Positions 52,653 to 61,816 of a DNA stretch of 64,000 bases are shown here, piece after piece; position 1 is the stretch's first letter, and the number at the start of each line of letters is the position of its first letter. The DNA comes from Hassallia byssoidea VB512170 (GTDB lineage Bacteria > Cyanobacteriota > Cyanobacteriia > Cyanobacteriales > Nostocaceae), in assembly GCF_000817785.2 (NCBI RefSeq), contig NZ_JTCM02000002.1:135696-199695 (forward strand), read 5' to 3'. The translations under genes were made by a program, and so were the position numbers. Below the pieces are notes generated by a model. It was not told the origin of the DNA. It did not search any database and saw only the letters and a program-made list of their open reading frames with translations.

Positions 52653-53285
52653 CTAACGGACTTGGCTAGAACCCAAGTTAGACGGTGAATTGATGTTTAT
52701 GGTAATCCCCGTACCCTTGAGTTCTCCCGCATTAAGCGGGTGGTACATTACAAAACTACGGCTGGGTTGGTCAAACAGATAACCACGGCGTGAAGCCTGT
52801 ATCTTCCCGGAGCGTACTAGCGATATAAATGTCTCCAAATACTTACGTATACTTTCACGGTTGTTCCGGGTTGTATTTGTATAGTTATCAACAAGCGTCA
52901 TGAAGAAATCTAAGCTGCGGTTTTCTTGCCCCTCAATCAAACTGCCCTGTTCGAGGAAAGAACTTGCCACCAGCTTTCCATCTATCTGTTGAACCTTTAA
53001 GAGGGTGTAATAGCGTCCTTCCTTTTTCGGGTCATTCGCATAACAAACCCACGAACCGTCACTGTTTTGTATAAAACCTTGCTGCGCCAGGTAGGAAATT
53101 GGAGAATTACTTGGCTGGCTTAATGGAGGTAACAAATTCTCCACTGCATCACTAGAGCAAATTTTCTGTGTTATTCTCTTAGGGGAAGCAGTCGGAGCCT
53201 CCTGTGAAAAAGCAACATCAGATACAGCGGCTACTGCATATATAGCAAAAGCCGCTGCGCCAAAAAAGCGCACAAATATATTCAT
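52653..53285 (-). CDS. Secreted hypothetical protein
   Basis: 210 residues with a signal peptide (FGAAAFAIYAVAAVSDVAFS). No known domain. Two Cys (KICSSD and SWVCYA), an SYLAQQGFIQNSDGSWVCY segment and YYTLLKVQQIDGKLVASSFLEQG suggest a compact beta-containing secreted protein. It lies just upstream of the PEP-CTERM gene and is presumably its operon partner. Confidence 0.65.
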   Translation of the reverse strand: MNIFVRFFGAAAFAIYAVAAVSDVAFSQEAPTASPKRITQKICSSDAVENLLPPLSQPSNSPISYLAQQGFIQNSDGSWVCYANDPKKEGRYYTLLKVQQIDGKLVASSFLEQGSLIEGQENRSLDFFMTLVDNYTNTTRNNRESIRKYLETFISLVRSGKIQASRRGYLFDQPSRSFVMYHPLNAGELKGTGITININSPSNLGSSQVR

Positions 53286-54253
53286 TGAAAATCTCCGTTA
53301 GATAATCCGATCAGGACAGGGTGTAGCAATCGAAATTGCTGGTTTATCTCAAAAAATGCGTATCACTAACGGGGAACACACAACGTTACGCTCATGCTTT
53401 TGGGCAGCTTTATTTCTAGCCGGAAAATTTTAAGTTGAAGATTCTAGGACTTAGGCATTGCCAAAAATCTGATGTGTCAGCATAGCCCTACCAGCACGGG
53501 TTACGGAAGATAAGCTGAAAGAGCTTTGCCTCCGTATTTTTAATTAGGTCTGATACCATTTCTTTATGCAATGCCTGGGAAAAAATGGGAAAAAATACCC
53601 TTGACGATCGCCCACACACTAGACAGCTAGACTACACAACTGCACTACGAATGCAACATGTTGTTAGTCCATATAGCTGCACTTGATGAGCAAAATGCCT
53701 AAGTCATACATTCCTAATTTCAGATGAAGTTAGGATGCAAAGACTTTGCAGCGGTGAGACAGCGCTTGATGCTCTGCATTCATTAGCCAATATTTACTTT
53801 CATTAATACGGGTAACGCCTCGTAAGGCTACTTTACAAGACACGATTCTCATAAGCGTCGCATTTGTTAAATATCAAATAAACTTTTGAGATATGATTGA
53901 TAATAGCGCATAATCATCAATTAATTCTTTCTTTAAATATTAAATATGGGGTTATACCCCACAACATCTAACTTAAGAGCGATAATGCTAGGTGTCTTCA
54001 GGCATAGCTGAAAAATATTAGTCTCTTTTTTATACCCAGGCATATAATACGCAGTTGCGTTCGGTCGTAAAAACTGATGGGGTATATTGAATGTGCGCTT
54101 CTCTGAGGGCAGAGAAATTAGCCGCAGGGCGATCGCATAAACATAAAACGGCTATGAAGCAATACCTGGTTGACCTACATGGATTCTGTGAATACTTGCT
54201 ACTCTTGTACAGACGTTCCACCTGAACGTCTCTACCGCGTCTGGTACAACTCG
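53286..54253. other. Long spacer without recognisable genes
   Basis: 968 bp with no supported gene. 53448-53705 is bounded by 12-bp inverted repeats, a candidate MITE. 54207-54235 is the GTACAGACGTTCC palindrome also at 6110-6138. A HIP1 octamer lies near 54129. The remainder shows nothing I recognise; the promoter of the secreted-protein operon should lie just above 53285. Confidence 0.65.
53448..53705. mobile_element. Candidate MITE (258 bp)
   Basis: Perfect 12-bp inverted repeats GACTTAGGCATT (53448-53459) and AATGCCTAAGTC (53694-53705). No transposase and no open frame of note. The ends are similar to the (G)ACTTACGCAC ends of the 14480-14577 element. Confidence 0.4.
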
Positions 54254-55513
54254 TTAAGGATAGGTGTAACCATTAATCTTAACTCCACCATACTGTCCTG
54301 CTGACAGGGGAGGAACTGTGAGATTAGACTGAGATGATTGAACTTGCGGCAAGCTGGGATAAGAATTGCCATTACCATATCCTACTTGGTTACTTGGCTG
54401 GACAGTACCTTGATTCGGAGCCTGGGGAGAGTATGGTGTAATATTATTCGGTGCCGCATAAGTTCCCGGCGATACCGTTGATGTTGGTGTTACTACGCTC
54501 GGCAATGGCTGAACATTATTAAAATTACCGTAGTAATTTGGCGGCTGGTTGGTTACTGTTGGCTTTTGGTAGTTTGTCCCAGGCTGAGTACCAGAGTTAG
54601 TGTAGTAATTTTGCGGTTGATTCGTGACTGTGGGCTGAGTGTAACTTGTCCCAGACTGAGAACCAGGGAAATTTGTGTAGTTATTTTGCGGCTGATTCGT
54701 GACTGTTGGATTTTGGTAACTTGTTGTAGTGATGGGATCGTTGGGGTTTGTATTCAATTGAGTGTTTGCAGAGAAACCCTGATTAGGTAAATCGTTGCTG
54801 GGTAGCGATCGCCCAATAGGACTTGTCTGGTTAGAAGTAGTATTATTTATTGACGGGTTCTGTGTCGAAGAGTTGATTGCTGTTTGTAAAGCGCTGATTG
54901 GGGCAGGATTTTGATTATTGTTGGTTTGAGCCGATCCAATCCCTAAGTTAGAGGAACTTCCTGCTATACCTGGTTGATATGACGATGTATCTGTTGACTT
55001 GACACCAAATAACTGGCTACCAGTATTAGCAGTCCCGGCTTGCAATAAAGTTTCTGCTTGTGCCACAAAAGGATTTGTCACGTTTGAAGCAGGTACATTA
55101 TCAACTATTCCCCCAGGATTTGACTTAGCATTTTTAGCAGCTTCCTGCTGTTTGCTAATTAAATCATCTAATAAGCTTTTGCTGTTATTGTCTTGACTTT
55201 TTTCCTTTCGCGTGCTGGGCGCTACTAGCAAATTTGATTGTTGAGCGTCATTAATCAGTACTGGTAAATTATCAATATCAGCTGCGATCGCTCTATCTTC
55301 ATCTGAAAGAGATGAATCAGCAGGCTTTGGTGTAGCAGCTTGCTTATTATTTTGCAAAAACGCTAAAAAATCTGGGTTTGCCCAATATTCTCGAATGAAG
55401 AGCCCTAGCACAGATAAAAATATAGCTGTTCCCCAAAAAGCCGGTCTACTGAAATTCCATAACCTGGCTTTGAGGTAACGTAAGTAAGCGGGGGGATAAC
55501 GCTGAGGTGACAT
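54254..55513 (-). CDS. Membrane-anchored Gln/Asn/Pro-rich protein of unknown function
   Basis: 419 residues from the ATG at 55513 (MSPQRYPPAYLRYLKARLWN); a longer frame to 55567 exists. One membrane helix near the N-terminus (FWGTAIFLSVLGLFIREYW) anchors a low-complexity tail. The tail has about three copies of a unit containing PTVTNQPQNNYTN (about 25 residues each, around 54540-54730). It ends GQYGGVKINGYTYP. The layout recalls envelope proteins with an extended disordered region; I do not recognise the family. Confidence 0.65.
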   Translation of the reverse strand: MSPQRYPPAYLRYLKARLWNFSRPAFWGTAIFLSVLGLFIREYWANPDFLAFLQNNKQAATPKPADSSLSDEDRAIAADIDNLPVLINDAQQSNLLVAPSTRKEKSQDNNSKSLLDDLISKQQEAAKNAKSNPGGIVDNVPASNVTNPFVAQAETLLQAGTANTGSQLFGVKSTDTSSYQPGIAGSSSNLGIGSAQTNNNQNPAPISALQTAINSSTQNPSINNTTSNQTSPIGRSLPSNDLPNQGFSANTQLNTNPNDPITTTSYQNPTVTNQPQNNYTNFPGSQSGTSYTQPTVTNQPQNYYTNSGTQPGTNYQKPTVTNQPPNYYGNFNNVQPLPSVVTPTSTVSPGTYAAPNNITPYSPQAPNQGTVQPSNQVGYGNGNSYPSLPQVQSSQSNLTVPPLSAGQYGGVKINGYTYP

Positions 55514-55982
55514 GGGCACTCGAATCCTTGAATTTACATTTACACACAAAAGCGCAAAACTTTCCAAAAATTCAAAACCGAGCTTTCAAGAGTGCATTCA
55601 GACTAAGGCGTAGCAATTTTCTTTATGAAAATATAATTTTTCAGCTTAGAAATCAGGTCTGAACTTAAGGAAATTTCTCACTTGAAGTTGGATTGTAATT
55701 TAATCCTAACGTTTCCACAGTCCTGCGTCATTAATAATGTATATGCATTCGGTGAGAAACTTTACTTTTTTTTCACCTTGTCAAAATATGTTCGCTCTTA
55801 GGTTCTAGGATGACTTGCACAGCAAAGCGATACAAAAGTCAAGTTATTTATCCTCGGTTTTGCGCCTTGGTTACTTTGGATATCATCTAAAGTTGAAAGC
55901 TGCTCTAACTTTATTGTTGTGGGCGAGAGTTGAGCAATGCGCGATCCTACCGTACCATCCTATTTAACGGGAGGCTATAGCA
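55514..55982. other. Spacer between divergent genes
   Basis: 469 bp with no gene and no repeat that I recognise. A GGGAGG-like ribosome-binding site (55970-55975) precedes the CBS-CP12 start. Confidence 0.55.
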
Positions 55983-56621
55983 ATGATGAAAGCTGAAGAT
56001 ATCATGACCAAGGACGTAGTTACCATTCGCGGTTCGGCGACTGTAGCGGAAGCTGTGGAACTGTTGAAGAAAAAAGGGCTGCGGGCGCTGGTTGTGGATC
56101 GGCGCTATGAAAATGATGCCTATGGTATTGTTACTGAAACAGATATTGTCTACAAGATAACAGCTTACGGCAAAGATCCCAAAGCAGTGCGGGTTTACGA
56201 AATTATGAGCAAGCCTTGCATTGTTGTCAATCCCGATTTGGGTGTGGAATTTGTAGCGCGGTTGTTTGCCAATACTGGTATCCGTAGAGCACCCGTGATT
56301 CAAGGCAAGCTGTTGGGCATTATCTCAATTACTGACATCTTGACAAAAAGCGACTTTGTGGACTCTCCCAAAGGACTTGTGCTGGAGGATAGAATTCAAA
56401 AAGCGATTGAAGATGCTCGTGCTATTTGTACAGATCGAGGTGCTTATTCTAAAGCTTGTGCTGCCGCTTGGGATGAAGTAGAAGAACTTCAAGCGGAAGC
56501 TGCTCATCAAAAAGCTGAAAGTATGGTATCAGCTAAAACTTCTTTTGAGGAATATTGTAGGGAAAATCCTGATGCTCCGGAATGTCGGAACTACGATCCT
56601 AAAAGTTCATTTTTCCAGTAA
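55983..56621 (+). CDS. CBS-CP12 fusion protein
   Basis: 212 residues. Two CBS motifs (EDIMTKDVVTIRGSATVAEAVELL, about 5-60; YEIMSKPCIVVNPDLGVEFVARLF, about 72-125) form a Bateman module that usually binds adenine nucleotides. The C-terminal 75 residues are a CP12 domain: AICTDRGAYSKACAAAWDEVEELQAE with the core AWDxVEEL and a Cys pair, then EEYCRENPDAPECRNYD with the second pair. CP12 links GAPDH and phosphoribulokinase under redox control; the fusion probably responds to energy state. Such fusions are known in cyanobacteria. A GGGAGG element lies upstream of the start. Confidence 0.93.
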   Translation: MMKAEDIMTKDVVTIRGSATVAEAVELLKKKGLRALVVDRRYENDAYGIVTETDIVYKITAYGKDPKAVRVYEIMSKPCIVVNPDLGVEFVARLFANTGIRRAPVIQGKLLGIISITDILTKSDFVDSPKGLVLEDRIQKAIEDARAICTDRGAYSKACAAAWDEVEELQAEAAHQKAESMVSAKTSFEEYCRENPDAPECRNYDPKSSFFQ

Positions 56622-56636
56622 ATCTTAAATTTGTCG

Positions 56637-56662
56637 GGTGCGTTAACGCAGTGTAACGCACC
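56637..56662. terminator. GGTGCGTTA palindrome between convergent genes
   Basis: GGTGCGTTA (56637-56645) pairs with TAACGCACC (56654-56662), a member of the GTAGGGTGCGTTA family. It sits between the CBS-CP12 stop and the lptF/G stop, so it may be a bidirectional terminator (inference). Confidence 0.55.
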
Positions 56663-56680
56663 GTAATTCTATGATGAGAT

Positions 56681-57868
56681 TCATCGGCGGGCAGCTCGCA
56701 TCAATAAGAATATACCTGTGGCTAAACCGATAATATCTGGCAACCAAGCAGCCATAAAGGGAGAGAGAACATTTGCCTCTCCTAGGGCACTAGTAATAAA
56801 ACCAAATAAGTAATATGAAAAAATAACTATGACACTAATACCAAAACTGGTTCCTCGCCCGGTGCGCTGTGGTATGGTTCCCATCGCAGCACCTACTAAG
56901 CCAAAAACTACACATACAAACGGTAAGGCAAATTTTTGTTGAATGCGAATTTTCAGTTTGCGAATTTTTTTCTCATCACCGCCAAGGCGTTCTAGTTCGA
57001 GTTGTTCTAACGCTTGAGCGATATTCATCTGGTCGTAATCTTTGCTTTTTTCTGCTAGTTCAAATGCTGTGCGAGGCAATTGTAATTGTTGCTGTTCAAA
57101 CCGCACAATATTGCGATAAGAACTATCAGGAGCTACTAAATAAATCGTACCTTTGTAAATATTCCAGGTGTTTTCCGATGGATTCCATTCGCCGGAATCT
57201 GCGACGACAATTTGACTTAAACCTTGCTGGGCTTTTTCTTTTTGGTCGGAACGATCTATAATTGTCAAACCTTTGAAGCGCTTGCCATCAAATTGATCGG
57301 CGTAATATAAGCGTGTGAGAATTTTTTGCTTTTTACCATCGGGTTGCTTTACATCTCGCTTTTCTGCATAGAGGAAGTTATCTTGTTTGGCAATAGGTGG
57401 CTTGTCCGATTTTAATGCTTTTTCTAAAGTAACGGCTGCTTGGTAACTTGCTGCTGGTGCAATTTCCTCGTTAAAGGCAAATGTCAATCCCGTAACCAGC
57501 AAACTTAAAAATACCGCAGTTAAAACCATGCGATAAACACTTACGCCACATCCTCGCAGAGCAATCAATTCGCTTTCGCTAGAAAGACGACTGTAAGTCA
57601 TCAAAGTAGCTAGCAGCGTAGACATGGGAAAGGCTAAAACAATGAACTTTGGCAGGGTTAATAAAAAAACTTGGAGTGCAATTCCTACTGGTAGCCCGGA
57701 TTCTACTATTTTTCTCACCAGTTCAAATACAGCATCAATTGTGACACCAATTGATGAGAATGCTCCGACACCAAACAAAAATGGCGGTATTAATTCGCTG
57801 GTGAGGTAGCGATCCATGATGGAAAAAGGCAGCAGCGAATTTAGGGTATAAAAAGGCTTGTATTTCAT
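56681..57868 (-). CDS. LptF/LptG-family LPS export permease
   Basis: 395 residues of the YjgP/YjgQ family. Three N-terminal membrane helices (IPPFLFGVGAFSSIGVTI; VFLLTLPKFIVLAFPMSTLL; MVLTAVFLSLLVTGLTFAF) and three C-terminal ones (FALPFVCVVFGLVGAAM; FGISVIVIFSYYLFGFI; WLPDIIGLATGIFLLM) enclose a periplasmic beta-jellyroll domain (about 145-270). Cyanobacteria commonly have one such permease that dimerises. It drives LPS out of the inner membrane with LptB. It is the last gene of the lptA-lptB-lptF/G operon. Confidence 0.92.
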   Translation of the reverse strand: MKYKPFYTLNSLLPFSIMDRYLTSELIPPFLFGVGAFSSIGVTIDAVFELVRKIVESGLPVGIALQVFLLTLPKFIVLAFPMSTLLATLMTYSRLSSESELIALRGCGVSVYRMVLTAVFLSLLVTGLTFAFNEEIAPAASYQAAVTLEKALKSDKPPIAKQDNFLYAEKRDVKQPDGKKQKILTRLYYADQFDGKRFKGLTIIDRSDQKEKAQQGLSQIVVADSGEWNPSENTWNIYKGTIYLVAPDSSYRNIVRFEQQQLQLPRTAFELAEKSKDYDQMNIAQALEQLELERLGGDEKKIRKLKIRIQQKFALPFVCVVFGLVGAAMGTIPQRTGRGTSFGISVIVIFSYYLFGFITSALGEANVLSPFMAAWLPDIIGLATGIFLLMRAARR

Positions 57869-57930
57869 TATTAGTCAGTAGTTATTAGTCATTAGTCATT
57901 GGTCAAAGACAAAGGACAAATGACACATGA

Positions 57931-58659
57931 CTAGACCTGGAAGTTATCGCCTAAGTAATATTGCCGAACTAGGGGGTTATTATAAAGTTCTTCAGCTGTA
58001 CCTGCGGCGAGAATTTGCCCCTCGCGCATGATATAAGCGCGATCTGTGATAGCGAGAGTTTCGCGGACATTGTGATCTGTGATGAGGATACCCATGTTGC
58101 GATCGCGCAATCTGGCAACAATATGCTGAATTTCGGAAACGGCGATCGGATCGACTCCAGCAAATGGTTCATCTAAAAGCAAAAATTTTGGTCCCGAACG
58201 CCCAGCCGCCAAAGCTCTCGCTAATTCCGTCCGGCGTCGCTCACCCCCAGAAAGTTGAATTCCTTTACTGTTAGCTACTTTTTCCAAACGCAACTCCCGC
58301 AATAAATTTTGTACTCTCCCTGACCATTCTAATCGTGGCACATTGGTTTGCTCTAGCACTAAAAGAATGTTATCTCGCACACTCAAGGCGCGAAAAATAC
58401 TCGCTTCCTGCGCTAAATAGCCAACACCCAAACGCGCCCTTTTGTGCATTGGTATCCCAGTAATATTCTGGCTATCTAACCAAACGTTTCCATGATCGGG
58501 TTTTTCTAAACCTGTGGCAATGTAAAATGTGGTTGTCTTACCGGCTCCATTCGGTCCGAGCAAACCGACGATTTCCCCTGTCGCGACAGAAATGTTAACG
58601 CGATTGACAATAACTCGCTTGCCGTAAGATTTGTGGACGTTTTCTAAAACAATTTTCAC
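57931..58659 (-). CDS. lptB: LPS export ATPase LptB
   Basis: 242 residues: Walker A LLGPNGAGKTTTFY, signature LSGGERRRTELARAL, Walker B FLLLDEPFAGVDP and H-loop LITDHNVRETLAI. The short length and the LAQEASIFRALSV region are typical of LptB rather than branched-chain amino acid ATPases. It powers LptF/G. Encoded between lptA (31-bp gap) and the permease; heptamer repeats (AGTCATT) lie at 57872-57902. Confidence 0.94.
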   Translation of the reverse strand: MKIVLENVHKSYGKRVIVNRVNISVATGEIVGLLGPNGAGKTTTFYIATGLEKPDHGNVWLDSQNITGIPMHKRARLGVGYLAQEASIFRALSVRDNILLVLEQTNVPRLEWSGRVQNLLRELRLEKVANSKGIQLSGGERRRTELARALAAGRSGPKFLLLDEPFAGVDPIAVSEIQHIVARLRDRNMGILITDHNVRETLAITDRAYIMREGQILAAGTAEELYNNPLVRQYYLGDNFQV

Positions 58660-58690
58660 TGCTAATGTACCCTTTCAAGCGCGATTATTT

Positions 58691-59185
58691 CTAATTGGAA
58701 CGCTTGAAAGGCGGTGTTTTCGGAGCGGGTGCAGCAGATGGTGCGTTAACGTTGGCATCGTTCACCAAATAGATTGATTCTACCTGGCGATTGTTTTGCG
58801 GTAATGCTACAAACCGTCCTTCGTCAATTAGATATGTAACTTTTTCTGCTCTGATGCTATTAGCACCCTGTTGCAAAATATAAACGTTGCCACTGAAATC
58901 GATGCGGCGTTCTTTGCTAAAATATTGAGCCTGGGCAGCTGTGGCTTGAATTTGCCGAGCCGGATAAACCATTTGCACGTTACCCCGCGCTGTTACTACT
59001 TGCGTTTTGGCATCGTATTCTTGGATATCAGACTTAATTTGCAGCGGGCGTCCTTGTTGTCCAGAAGTTTGTGCTGTAGCGCTTTGCAGTTGCATGGGAA
59101 AGGCTATAGTTCCCAACACAACTGGTAAGATTAAGGCTAATCCAAAGCGACGCATGTGTAATTGAGGCAATTGATACCAGGGCAT
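58691..59185 (-). CDS. lptA: LptA/OstA-like periplasmic LPS-transport protein
   Basis: 164 residues with a signal peptide (LALILPVVLGTIAFPMQLQSATA) and an OstA-like domain (LQIKSDIQEYDAKTQVVTARGNVQM, ARQIQATAAQAQYFSKERRIDFSGNVYILQQGANSIRAEKVTYLI in outline). These beta-jellyroll repeats form the periplasmic bridge carrying LPS. The gene leads the lptA-lptB-lptF/G operon, which supports the assignment. Confidence 0.88.
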   Translation of the reverse strand: MPWYQLPQLHMRRFGLALILPVVLGTIAFPMQLQSATAQTSGQQGRPLQIKSDIQEYDAKTQVVTARGNVQMVYPARQIQATAAQAQYFSKERRIDFSGNVYILQQGANSIRAEKVTYLIDEGRFVALPQNNRQVESIYLVNDANVNAPSAAPAPKTPPFKRSN

Positions 59186-59551
59186 GATAGTAATTTATGA
59201 TTTAAGATGAATTTGATTTTTACTTTAATTATCTTAAGTGTTTTATCGTAGTAAGCACTTTAGTGCTTATATTAAGCACTGAAGTGCTTACTACGAAATA
59301 AAAAGTAACGCAGTTTTAGTCGTGTCTGAGATAAAATACACAATCTAGACTAGTTGTGGATTAAACGCTGGCTAAAATTCTAGACGCTTTCTAAAAGCTC
59401 ATTGTTTCGCCATTACACATCTTTTTGAGGAGGGGAAAGGGAAAAAGGGACTCATGGCAAGAAAGAAGAAATATTTCTTTCTGCTCAAAAAAGCTCAAAA
59501 AAGCTCTCTCTTGTCCTCCTTGTCCCCTTGTCCTCCTTGTCCTCCTTGTCT
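59186..59551. repeat. Spacer with a long palindrome and TCCTCCTTG repeats
   Basis: CGTAGTAAGCACTTTAGTGC...GAAGTGCTTACTACG is a near-perfect 49-bp palindrome (59247-59295). 59500-59553 holds CCTTGTCCTCC units up to the DUF309 stop. No gene. Confidence 0.8.
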
Positions 59552-59953
59552 CTAGTCCCCTGATTCGTTAACGATTAAAATCTTGGGTAAGGTCAAGGTT
59601 TCATCTTCACCTAAGTTACCAGCGGTAATCTTCTCGGCTCCGGCTTTTTGTAATGCGCTCAACAATGCCGCACTCTGATATAATAGTTCGTCAACATCAA
59701 TACCGCTGTATGTTGATGGGTAACGTCGCAGGCGATTGCTTCCTTCTCCTAATAAAATTACTGCGCCTCGCCAGTTACGATTACTCAGATGATACAAGGC
59801 TACAGCAATTTGTAAAACGCCTTGATAAAAGCTTTTTTCTGGCTCTGATGCTTCGATCCACAGAGCCTCTAAAGTATCGTGACAGGCGTAAAACTGTCCA
59901 GAATTGAACTGTTCTACGCCTTGCCAAAAGTCGCTGGGGATGCTTTCCATCAA
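59552..59953 (-). CDS. DUF309 protein
   Basis: 133 residues: FWQGVEQFNSGQFYACHDTLEALW contains the DUF309 H-x3-E motif, followed by FYQGVLQIAVALYHLSNRNWRGAVILL. The family is an all-helical, possibly metal-binding fold of unknown function. Its start overlaps the ftrC stop by 4 bp, so it is cotranscribed with ftrC. The C-terminus extends about 20 residues beyond the core. Confidence 0.88.
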   Translation of the reverse strand: MMESIPSDFWQGVEQFNSGQFYACHDTLEALWIEASEPEKSFYQGVLQIAVALYHLSNRNWRGAVILLGEGSNRLRRYPSTYSGIDVDELLYQSAALLSALQKAGAEKITAGNLGEDETLTLPKILIVNESGD

Positions 59954-60315
59954 CCCATACTATCGCGAACTTCTTTGATTGTTTCTAAAGTAATTTCTTG
60001 CATTTCACCAGCAAACTCGTTGTCTGAGGTGAGAAACAGCATACAATGGCATTCTTTGCGTTCTCGCATCGGTACACAAGGACAGTTCCAAAATGTCGCG
60101 CTTACCTCAGCTGCTTTGTCTTCGTAGTGACGACAAGGACACAAAGGCGCCCCTAGGTCGTCTTTATGCTTGGCAAGTCCTTCAATTACAACTGCGGTTA
60201 CAGAGGGTTCAGAACAGAAGTAGGTTCCAGTACGCTTGGCGTATTGTTCGGAAAAATGGCGCATTGCCTCTAAGTTTTTATCACTGGATTTTGTGTTAAC
60301 TTCTGGTCCGATCAT
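59950..60315 (-). CDS. ftrC: Ferredoxin:thioredoxin reductase catalytic (beta) chain
   Basis: 121 residues. The Cys pattern of FTR beta chains is complete: TYFCSEP, PLCPCRHY, WNCPCVPMRERKECHC; these hold the 4Fe-4S cluster and the redox disulfide. FTR reduces thioredoxins with ferredoxin electrons in the light, controlling Calvin-cycle enzymes, including through CP12 partners such as the CBS-CP12 protein here (functional link inferred). It is the first gene of an ftrC-DUF309 pair. Confidence 0.96.
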   Translation of the reverse strand: MIGPEVNTKSSDKNLEAMRHFSEQYAKRTGTYFCSEPSVTAVVIEGLAKHKDDLGAPLCPCRHYEDKAAEVSATFWNCPCVPMRERKECHCMLFLTSDNEFAGEMQEITLETIKEVRDSMG

Positions 60316-60534
60316 AGGAAGGAGCGTCTCATAATTTAAATATTTCTTTGCATTGTACCTCAGCCTCAGTGAGCTATTACTGGGGGGATTTCCCCATTCT
60401 CAGGTTTTTAAGTTTGGTTAAGTTTTTCAATAGGCTTGCTGGCATCGGCAAAATCTGCAATATCATCAAAGTTTAACTAAAACGTGAAAATTTGGTAGTG
60501 AGCAGTTTACTGCTCATATCTTCGTCCCCAGTCT

Positions 60535-61665
60535 TTAGTACCCTGTTTGTAGTTGGAGTTGCAGTGGGCGATCGCTTTGGATAATAATTCCTGGGTAATC
60601 CCAATTTACGGTTGACGTATTCTGCCACAGCACCCAACGACTACCATTAGGAAGAAACGCGATCGCCGGATTTGGAGTCAACCAAATTAAAGGCTTATTA
60701 GGCGCTTTTGCGATACTATCTTCTCCTGCATGAGTTGCCGCCAAAGTTTCCAAAACCATCTTTTCCCCTTTGACTAAATCTGTAGCTGCTGTCCACAATT
60801 GCACTTGCATTTGTTGCCTTTGTGCGTAAAAATACAGCGAGGCTGCGGCAATTACTGCTTGTTCAAAGTTGTCTTCTTCCCAAGTTGCAGCACTATCTAA
60901 GGCAATTACAATATCTTGTCCGTTTGTAACTTTTTCTAATTCGCGTATCCGTAATTCTCCGTAGCGGGCGCTGCTGCGCCAGTGGATGAGACGAATAGGA
61001 TCGCCTGTGCGGTAGGGACGAAGCGATCGCGTTAATCCGGCTGTGGCTGTTTGAAAGGGTTTACCACGCGGATCGCTTTTTATGCTATCATCTTGCCCGA
61101 TTTCGTCTACTAAAGGACAATTGGTCAAAGGTAACACAGTCGGGTAAACGATCGCCTTTGCCGCGCATTCATGCTGACGACGACACCAAAACAATCCTAA
61201 AGGCGCACCTGTCGCTAGTTCGACTGTCTGCCAGCGATAAATACCCCGGCGCACAGTTGGGTGATTGTATACCCAATTGTAACTACCTTGGCTGTGAATC
61301 GTTTCGATTGGCTGGTGTATTGGTTTGCCCAAAACAATCGGCAAGATATCCTCGACTTGCAGCAAGTTAACAGGCTGTTTTGTGTTGTTGCGGATTTCTA
61401 ATTCTACCGTAAGTTCGTCGCCTGCGGAAACGGGGTTGATGAAACGACGTTTGACAACTAAACCGACAAGCGATCGCTGTGGTAAAAAAGCTGCAACAAT
61501 TAGCAGGGCAAAACTGACCCCACTAATAACATACAACCAACCAGCCATTGTATTTACACCAGCCCCAAAAAAACAAATCGCAATTCCCGCTAGTACCCAA
61601 CCGCTATATGTTGGGGCACAAGCGTGGATTTCTAGCCAGTTAGTGATGGGTTTAATAATTTTCAT
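60535..61665 (-). CDS. DUF58 membrane protein
   Basis: 376 residues from the ATG at 61665 (MKIIKPITNWLEIHA), which has an AGGA upstream; a longer frame to 61728 exists. Two N-terminal membrane helices (GWVLAGIAICFFGAGVNTMAGW, VISGVSFALLIVAAFL in outline) precede a beta domain and the DUF58 signature YRTGDPIRLIHWRSSARYGELRIRELE. DUF58 proteins usually accompany MoxR ATPases and transglutaminase-like proteins, but none is in this window. Function unknown. Confidence 0.88.
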   Translation of the reverse strand: MKIIKPITNWLEIHACAPTYSGWVLAGIAICFFGAGVNTMAGWLYVISGVSFALLIVAAFLPQRSLVGLVVKRRFINPVSAGDELTVELEIRNNTKQPVNLLQVEDILPIVLGKPIHQPIETIHSQGSYNWVYNHPTVRRGIYRWQTVELATGAPLGLFWCRRQHECAAKAIVYPTVLPLTNCPLVDEIGQDDSIKSDPRGKPFQTATAGLTRSLRPYRTGDPIRLIHWRSSARYGELRIRELEKVTNGQDIVIALDSAATWEEDNFEQAVIAAASLYFYAQRQQMQVQLWTAATDLVKGEKMVLETLAATHAGEDSIAKAPNKPLIWLTPNPAIAFLPNGSRWVLWQNTSTVNWDYPGIIIQSDRPLQLQLQTGY

Positions 61666-61816
61666 AGTTTCCTTTTTAACCCAACACCACCAGAAATTCA
61701 CAGTATTTCTGGGTTTTGGTAAAGGCAAGCGTAGGGTATTAAAAAAAGTTGCAATCGCGCTTCATCACCCCATAGGAAATGTGTCTTTCTAACCAATCAA
61801 CAATATTTTATGCCGT

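Noticed and set aside
54030-54221. 63-codon minus-strand open frame in the 53286-54253 spacer
   Set aside because: It has no ribosome-binding site, no domain and partly covers a palindromic repeat.
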